Source: Obelidium mucronatum (lineage: Eukaryota > Chytridiomycota > Chytridiomycetes > Chytridiales > Chytriomycetaceae). From it: a stretch of 16,832 bases of DNA. This document shows, piece after piece, positions 7,284 through 16,832 of the stretch. The notes under the pieces are model-generated. The model did not search any database, was not told the origin of the DNA, and was given only the letters and a program-made list of their open reading frames with translations. Both the position numbers and the translations under genes were made by a program. Positions within the stretch are counted from its first letter, which is position 1. Every line of letters starts with the position of its first letter. The DNA lies in the NCBI GenBank assembly GCA_025765595.1, contig JAIVFH010000503.1:1-16832 (forward strand), in the 5' to 3' direction.

Positions 7284-10200
7284 TCAGAGATCCATCTTGT
7301 AGTGACAATCTACGCACACCAATTTTCGGCCCGTAGTAACGGAAAACTTATCTCCGCCACATGCAATACACCCATAGAGCTCTTCCTCTCGTTCAACTTC
7401 AACACCATCGGCGGTTTCTTTCGAAGCCAACTTCCTCGGAAGGCTGACAAACAAATTTCCATGGGATGTAGACGGGCTTTGAGGCAAACTGTTTGCACCA
7501 ACACTTGGAGGTCCTTCAGTAATCAGACTGTGTGCACTCTGAAAGGCACCTCTCCTGAGATTGTCCTGGGACCGCTTGCTGGCCAGTTTGTTTGGAGAAG
7601 TCCCTGTATCAAGCGTTGGATTGGATTTTAATGGCACTGTAATCGCTTTCGTAGGACTTAATCGATTTTGCGATATTGATGTCGCAGGTTGAGACGACGT
7701 CGCCTCGTTTGGAGTGGGTCGCGTGTGGGCATCGACGGTATTTCCACGTATTCGCGTAAGAAGTCCACTAATTAGGCCAGGAGCAGGAGCGCTACCAGGT
7801 GCTGTCACTCCAGGAGCACCAGACGGTACATTTAAAGCCGCGGTGGTCGAAACCGTCGCATTTGCGGTGTCTGGGACTGGTGGTTTAGCCGAAGTAGACT
7901 TGGCATGTGTCCTCATCTTGAGAGATTCCAAAAAGGAAGTTTTGATGTTAGCCGCACTAAGAGCATTGGACAGGCTTGGCGTAGCGGTTGAGCCTGTTGT
8001 AAAGGTGTCACTAATTGTATTGGTGCGAGTGATTGAGCGAGACAGACTGTTTGGCAGGTCCGGGGAATTATTGTTAAGTAGAGGTCCAGTGGAATAGGAC
8101 CGTCGCCGTGAAGATGGAGACCTAGGGGACATTGGCACTCCAAGCGATCCATCGGTCGTTGGAGATATTAAAACTGCGGGCACTGCTGAAATAGGGGGTC
8201 TTTCTTTTGCTGTTGATACTTTTGCTCTGAAGTAAATATCTTTGGCAGATGTTCCAAAAACATTTTCCAATGCGGCCGATGAGTCTACGTTATTCTTCCT
8301 CCTTCTCAGAGAGAGGCCATCAATAGTAGGGCTAATAGAAGGCGAAGTTTCATCCAAATTAGGAGGGGCAACCAGCAACAAGTCAGTTTGAATTGGAGGA
8401 GCGGGAAACTTGCGCTTTTCAGATAAACTTCTCCCCACGCCACGCGACAATGACTTCGTCCTCGTTAAGTCGGATGCGAAATCAAGCGACGCCACAGTTT
8501 CAACCTGAACGTCTGGAACAGCCCCTTTGTTCATATGCTGTTGCTGCTGTTGATGCCAAAATGGAAGTTCATTTTCGTAGATATGGATATTGCCCATCAT
8601 ATCTGTGACGAAAATAAATGCTCCAGCGAGATGTCCGCTCCCACTGGCTGTTTCCAAACCCAGGACAGTCCTTATAACTGGCGGAGCAAATATTGCGTTT
8701 GATATGCTGCAATCAGCCCCTGCGAATCTTTCATATTGCCCAAATCGATTCTGATCCCAATGCATTAATCCACTTATAACTCCACTCAACGAGCTCTTTC
8801 CACCAACAGCAGTCACAACGCCGGCCGCTGTACTAAACTCGCCTTCTTTGTCTTCAAAACTTTTTCCATATGCTAGAGCAACGGTCGGACCTACCGGACC
8901 CCCTGCCCGTATGGTATTGATGGCCATAGCGGCAGACGATACGTTCGAACTGCTGTTAGGATCCAAATCCCACATGTAGACTCTAGAATCTTCACTACCA
9001 CATATAGCAAATCTTCCGTCTTGGCTAGCCACTGCTCGCATACACCCCATAGTTCGGATATCAGGCCCACGATATCGCCTGACCAGGCTTTTATCCCGCA
9101 GATTGAACAAGCGAACACGAGAGTCGGTTGCTGTGACCAGAATATAACCACTTCCGGCATCTTCCCCCGCGTCATCATGTGCGCTCGAGCCGAATGTCTT
9201 CCCGAAGCCACTTGACAGGCTTTCTATTCCGGTAACACGAAAAGACCGAGAATTTGACATTGGGACTAAATCCACCCGGGTGTTATATTTCAACTCATTA
9301 AATTCATGGAAGTAGAGACTTCCTTCTGTCGTTCCTGTTATGACAAGGCTGCCATCAAGACTGAATTCGAGGGCAGTAATGAATGGAGTGTAAGATGCAC
9401 TTCCAGGAACATTTGCGCTTCCGGCATTAACTGCTGCAGATTCTGGTATATTGGATGCAGTTGACGCAGTTGGAATTGTCGATGTACTTCTTGACAGGAG
9501 GACCCAGTGCTTCACCCGCCTTTCGGAAATGCTCCATAGACGGAGACGAGCATGGGATGTCGAGCCACCACCAGATATGAAATGGTGATCGTCTGTAGGA
9601 TGAAACCGAACGGCACTAACGGGTGTATCATGGACAAATACTTTAAGGCAAGGCGCGCTGCGAAGATGCCAGAGGCGAACGGTTTTGTCGGCGCTATTTC
9701 CCCACATTAAAAAAGAGAACAGAATGGCCACCAAACATACCTGGCGGTAGCTACAAAATTCGACTTTGACCACGCCAGATCCAGTATTGCTGCGGTATGT
9801 CCATGATATGTACGATGAGCGACTGGGGATATTATCTGGGTATAGTGCGGTAGATTCGAGGTATGTTGTTTATCAAGAGAGGGAGCAGGCGGTATTTCAG
9901 GGGCCTCAGTTTTGGCTAGAGATGTTGACGATCGTTTCGAAGCCAAATTTGGTACAGTTTTAACATTCAAGTTTTTGGTCGGGTTCTTACTGAAGTCGGA
10001 AATATTGCTTGGTCTTGGAGACAACGGAACATCGCTTGGCAGGTTTATCGATTTCCCACAAACAATCCAAACACGTAAGATACAATCGGCGCCAGCTGTA
10101 GCCAAGAACTGTCCTCCATTCGAGAATTTCATAGCAAGGATCGATCCCGAAACTGGTATATGGGGATGATCAGGATCGTTTGGAGCTGCAACAAATGGAA

Positions 10201-11279
10201 GAGCCCCCTGCGCTACAGCACTAGGCAATGGAACATTGTGGACTCCTGATGAATTTGCCGTTATCAGCTGAACTTTTTTCAAGCGGGATAATTCCACATG
10301 ATTCTTGTTCTTTGCCTTAACGTTGATGTAGCCTGCGTTTGTCGCTTTTCTTCCTTTCCTTCCATATCCAGCATATTGTGAATTATCATCATCTTCATCG
10401 GCTTCTCCGTCAGCTATAGAGGGCCTCGCACTGCCAGGCTGTCCCCTGCGGGATAGTTTAAACCCAATTTGCTGTGAATTTGATGGTTGTAACTGCGATA
10501 CCTTCGCCTTTAAAGCCAGTGATCAGTCTTTCATGGTTGATCAGCACAAAATGACTCACAGATTTTTGACCAAATCCCAGCTTTTGAAAGTACGATGGTT
10601 TCTTTTTGACTGAATTCTCTGTTGAAGTATTGCCGGTGGATGTAGATGAATGCATAGAAGCAGCTTCAGCATCTCGTTTAGGAGATGGAATCGAAGGGCT
10701 TTTGGATTTCAGTTCCAACGTAGCTTTTTTGCTGGGAAGAGGTGATGCAGGTCGTTGAAGCTCTGACTCTGTTGGATTGAAGGCAAGAGGATTATTCGCA
10801 TCCATGGGAATAGATGGCGTTCTTTTACGAGTGGTAGCACGAGGCACACTGGCTGTTCCCGAAGAGTCTGAATCATGATCGTTCCAAGGCTGTTGATTAA
10901 GAGCGGACTTTGACCGTATTCTCCCAATTAAAGACTCCGTCATTTGTGAATCAAAAAAGAGAGAGTTTGGTCGTGCCGGAGCCGCTTTTCTCAATGTATT
11001 TTGATGGTCGAGCTCCTTAAACGACGAGTCTGCACCCATTTCCACACTTGCTGTTGACAAGTCTTGGGTGGTTCCTTCGCCTAGTTCGTCATCGGAAGCT
11101 TCCTCCTCCTCTTCTTCTTCATCTTCGTCGCTGTTGTAATAGTCCAAATGATCGTCATCGTATGGGTGATTGTCAGTTTTGGGGGGGTTGTGGTGAGCAG
11201 CATCTGGATCGCCGTCGCTGTCGCTGGAGCCACCTTCGTCCGGACTTATCGTAGCATCTGCCAGAGGCGAGTGAGTCAT
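7284..11279 (-). CDS. WD40-repeat protein of the WDR44/yeast Dgr2 type
   Basis: Three minus-strand exons, 11279-10560, 10471-9741 and 9693-7284, joined by GT-AG introns of 88 and 47 bp, give 3861 nt, 1286 aa. The human relative, WDR44, is a Rab11-binding endosomal protein. Exon 1 (residues 1-240) is disordered and acidic (SDEDEEEEEEEASDDELGEG). Exon 2 holds a basic GRKGRKATN segment, YINVKAKNKNHVEL and the first WD unit (ILAMKFSNGGQFLATAGADC, near 350-375). The exon 2/3 junction rebuilds FVATASADKTVRLWHL. Further WD units follow: FHPTDDHHFISGG, RLRLWSISERRVKHW, YILVTATDSRVRLFNLRDKS and GSEDSRVYMWDLD. The order and spacing match WDR44, including ELKYNTRVDL and FRVTGIESL. The last 500 or so residues are Ser/Pro-rich and end with a Cys4 motif (C1259, C1262, C1277, C1280). 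The ATG at 11279 is the first in frame. It diverges from the cullin gene. Confidence 0.92.
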
Positions 11280-11566
11280 CCTAACGGGATTCCTGGCCAG
11301 CGAAGTTAGGTTGGCCCAATTTCTAACTTGTTTGGGGTCTTACTCGCTCGGGGTTTGGACAGTTGACAGCAACATGCTCACAGCTCGGCGTCCGATTGAA
11401 AGCGAATATTCCAACGCGGTCTTTGGAGTGCTTGAGCTGCCAGACGGTGGCGAAGAGAGGCGGGAAGCTATTTTAGAATCTTTGTCAATAAAACCAGAAA
11501 CGTAACACTCTCCACTTCTCCACACCACCAAACACCGCTTACCTCCTCCACCCGCAGACGCTCCAG
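11280..11566. promoter_or_regulatory. Divergent promoter region between WD40 gene and cullin gene
   Basis: These 287 bp lie between two start codons on opposite strands and must hold both promoters and leaders. The cullin side (about 11508-11560) is strikingly C/T- and CA-rich with few G, a common look for fungal leaders. Short open frames inside it have no domain and I do not call them. No TATA box is evident. Confidence 0.55.
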
Positions 11567-14671
<3,105 letters not shown>

Positions 14672-14901
14672 ATTGATGGAGTGATGTTTGGTGATGAAAA
14701 GATCTGTTTTTAACTTGTTGATTTCAATTCCCTGTTTTATTGTTTCTTGAAAGTATATCTACATTGTTATATTTTTTGGAGTTTGTGTGCGAGAGTCTCG
14801 GAAATTGTCAAGAATCAAGAATATCCTCAAAACACACAGATCTTAGCGACGCCGGGTTCGCATTCCACACAGCTTATAGAAAATCCGCTCGCCAAATCAA
14901 T
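14672..14901. other. Cullin to IFT46 intergenic region
   Basis: 230 bp between the cullin stop and the IFT46 ATG in tandem orientation. The first half is T-rich (cullin 3' end); the second half would contain the IFT46 promoter and leader. The IFT46 frame stays open upstream to about 14740 but has no ATG before 14902. Confidence 0.5.
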
Positions 14902-16606
14902 ATGAGTAATGAAAGTATCAGGAACAAAGGAGTAAGCATCTGACAGTCCCCTTAGCTCATCTGATTGCGTTTTGCAGGCAAACAGCAGCTACTTCGACGA
15001 GTCCCTAGATATGACAGATGAATCTGCGGATGAAGGTAGAAATGATTCTGCAGACGAAGAGGACGACCATCAGTTTCAGGGAAAGAGTCGTGATACTTCA
15101 AATAATCCACGTAAGTCAAGCAAACACGTTTAGTCTTTGACAGACCTTATAAAAACCAGCACGAGGAGATACTCCACCCTCGCAAATGTCTGAAAGTGAG
15201 GGCGACTATGTTGAAGGTGATGATGATGATGAAGATGATGATATGGTACGACCGAAAACGGAGTGGTTAGGTGGATGTTCACTGACGCCGCACTTTTATC
15301 GCGACCCCAGAGCGCGACACATGATTCCGTTCATTCTGAAAGGCACGAAAAGCCGAGTCGTCTCCACCCACAACAACAGCTCTCAGCCAGTGCAAATGCG
15401 ATCCATAACTTAACACCAAAAGATTCCTCGCATGCCCTATCCAAATCTAAATCAGATACTCTTCAAGGTCCTCCAAAAAATGCGCAACAGCAAAGAGGAG
15501 AGATTGATCGTGATTTGAAGCGGGATACAAAGGTTTGAGCTTGATGAGGTCATTGGCGCAAACATGAATTCAATCTTTTCAGCACGATGGGCGCCGAATG
15601 ACCGAAGAAGAGTCAGCGGATCATGATTTGATCACTGGAGATGATGACGAAGAAGAGGACGATGAAGATGACGATGAGATTTCCGCAGCTGCCTATGGTG
15701 TCAAAGAGTTGAGTGACAATTGAACATGAGTGTAGGGTAACATATTTCCTTTTTTCAGCAACCCATCGTTCAAAAGATAGCTCTCTGAGTGAAGAAATGA
15801 AGGAAATCTTTCAATATATTTCACGCTACCATCCACAGGAGATCGAGTTAGAGCCACAACTTCAATGCTTCATTCCAGAGTTTATTCCTGCTATTGGAGA
15901 TATCGATGCTTTTATAAAGGTTTGAAAAAGGTGTTTTTCAGATGGGCTTGGTTTTTTGACTTTCACTGCAGATATCTCGACCCGACCAAAAACCGGAGGC
16001 ACTGGGTCTAAGTGTATTGGATGAGCCCAGCGGAAAGCAGTCAGACCCAACCGTTCTAGATCTTCATTTAAGGGCAGTCACAAAATCTATTGCCCCCCGT
16101 TCCCCAAGTCGTCAGGAGCATTGATAGCTCAGTTTAAGAAGCAATTCTAAACCACTCGATAACTGGATCCGTAACGTTAAAGAGCTGCATGCGGCAAAAA
16201 CTGCGCCGGCAGTTCACTATTCCAGACGACATGCCTGACATTGAAGAATTAATGCAAGTTTGGCCAACTGAAATCGAAGAAGCATTGACGACAGTTGAGT
16301 TATACAGCTCCCATTCAAATCTGTTCGGGGTTAATAACGTTCATACATAGCTAAAACTCCCTACTTCTGAGTTGGAAATTTCGTTGTCATCTTTTGCGAG
16401 GCTATTAACTGCCATTTTGGATATTCCCACGCCATCTCGCGCAGCAACAGCAGCAGCAAAGAGAAAGTTCAAAAAGGAAACAGAGCACCAGCACAATTGA
16501 ATCTCTGCATGTCCTGTTTACTTTGTACAGCGAATTCAAAAACTCACAACATTTCCGATCATTTGGCCGATCGGGTTTGGAGCGCGAAGCGGATGGTGCA
16601 CAATAA
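14902..16606 (+). CDS. IFT46: Intraflagellar transport protein 46 (IFT-B), reading frame broken twice near the 3' end
   Basis: Component of the IFT-B complex that carries cargo such as outer dynein arms into the cilium or flagellum. Proposed exons: 14902-14931, 14978-15110, 15160-15245, 15311-15532, 15583-15697, 15759-15919, 15972-16076, 16128-16293 and 16351-16606. The N-terminal third is acidic and low-complexity (DDDDEDDD; GDDDEEEDDEDDDE), as in the family. The conserved core reads EEMKEIFQYISRYHPQEIEL, FIPEFIPAIGDIDAFIK, ISRPDQKPEALGLSVLDEPS and GKQSDPTVLDLHL. Then come LDNWIRNVKELHAAKTAPAV, HYSRR | MPDIEELMQVWP, LARLL-like FARLLTAILDIP | and ESLHVLFTLYSEFKNSQHFR. At each bar one extra base shifts the frame (near 16226-16230 and 16426-16438). 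Discounting both gives about 423 aa, longer than human (about 304) or Chlamydomonas (about 345). Exon limits around 16077-16127 are the least certain; without that intron the frame ends at TGA 16122-16124. Identity is firm; integrity is not. Confidence 0.92.
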
Positions 16607-16832
16607 AAATGAAATATTTAACGGGTTTATTGACCAAATTGTTCAACACATATTTAACTTGTGTTTGAATATTTCCAGACAGTTTTTATACAATAATGAT
16701 TTTATATTATTATTTATTTACGTTTATTTACCTTTCGAAAATATGCATTCACATCCGACACAAATCAACGAGGTGCGGTGACACACACGGCGCCAGGCGG
16801 CCTGCTAAAATGCATTCAATTAATGCATATGT
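16607..16832. other. IFT46 3' flank, no gene seen
   Basis: CAATAAAAAT overlaps the proposed stop and could act as poly(A) signal. The rest is AT-rich and then ends in a GC-richer stretch. A near-perfect inverted repeat ATGCATT-(CAA)-TTAATGCAT lies near the right edge (about 16810-16828). No open frame with a recognisable domain. Confidence 0.45.

Noticed and set aside
7714..8097. 127-codon plus-strand frame
   Set aside because: Antisense to the large third exon of the WD40 gene.
15186..15413. Continuous reading of IFT46 exon 3 to TGA/TAA in frame at 15413
   Set aside because: A 65-bp GT-AG intron (15246-15310) with a CTGAC branch motif removes the unrelated tail and restores the frame leading to the conserved IFT46 core.

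Overview
The window looks like nuclear DNA of a flagellated (zoosporic) fungus, most likely a chytrid. The main evidence is an intraflagellar-transport gene (IFT46) beside fungal-type housekeeping genes. The genes are split by many short GT-AG introns, several carrying CTGAC/CTAAC branch-point-like motifs and long A or T runs. I cannot name the species from sequence alone.

Left block (1-1933): the 5' part of a CTP:phosphoethanolamine cytidylyltransferase gene (minus strand, running off the window at base 1) diverges from a complete four-exon PP2C-type protein phosphatase gene (plus strand) across only 62 bp. A tRNA-Trp(CCA) follows.

Middle block (1934-7283): a gene-poor 5.3 kb holding a tRNA-Ser(AGA) and several decayed or unproven coding traces. 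Three of the traces begin with signal-peptide-like segments, suggesting a graveyard of small secreted-protein genes. There are also short repeats, a CCT microsatellite, a palindrome and a GC-rich patch. Nothing here is a convincing intact protein gene, though a 128-aa minus-strand frame (6661-7047) and a 59-aa plus-strand frame (6479-6658) could be real.

Right block (7284-16606): a large WDR44/Dgr2-like WD40 protein gene (minus, 3 exons, 1286 aa) diverges from a ten-exon cullin-1 gene (plus, 797 aa) over 287 bp. IFT46 (plus, about nine exons) follows the cullin in tandem. The cullin is intact and carries a fungal-lineage low-complexity insertion. IFT46 is clearly recognisable to its C-terminus, but its last two exons each need a one-base correction to stay in frame, so it is either damaged or contains assembly errors.

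The genes serve separate cell functions: phospholipid synthesis, phosphatase signalling, membrane traffic, SCF ubiquitin ligase and cilium assembly. They do not form a pathway cluster. I found no CRISPR array, no intact transposon and no previously undescribed multi-gene system. The most useful second looks are the IFT46 frame breaks, the secreted-protein relics, the C-terminal Cys4 motif on the WD40 protein, and the 36-A tract inside a cullin intron.
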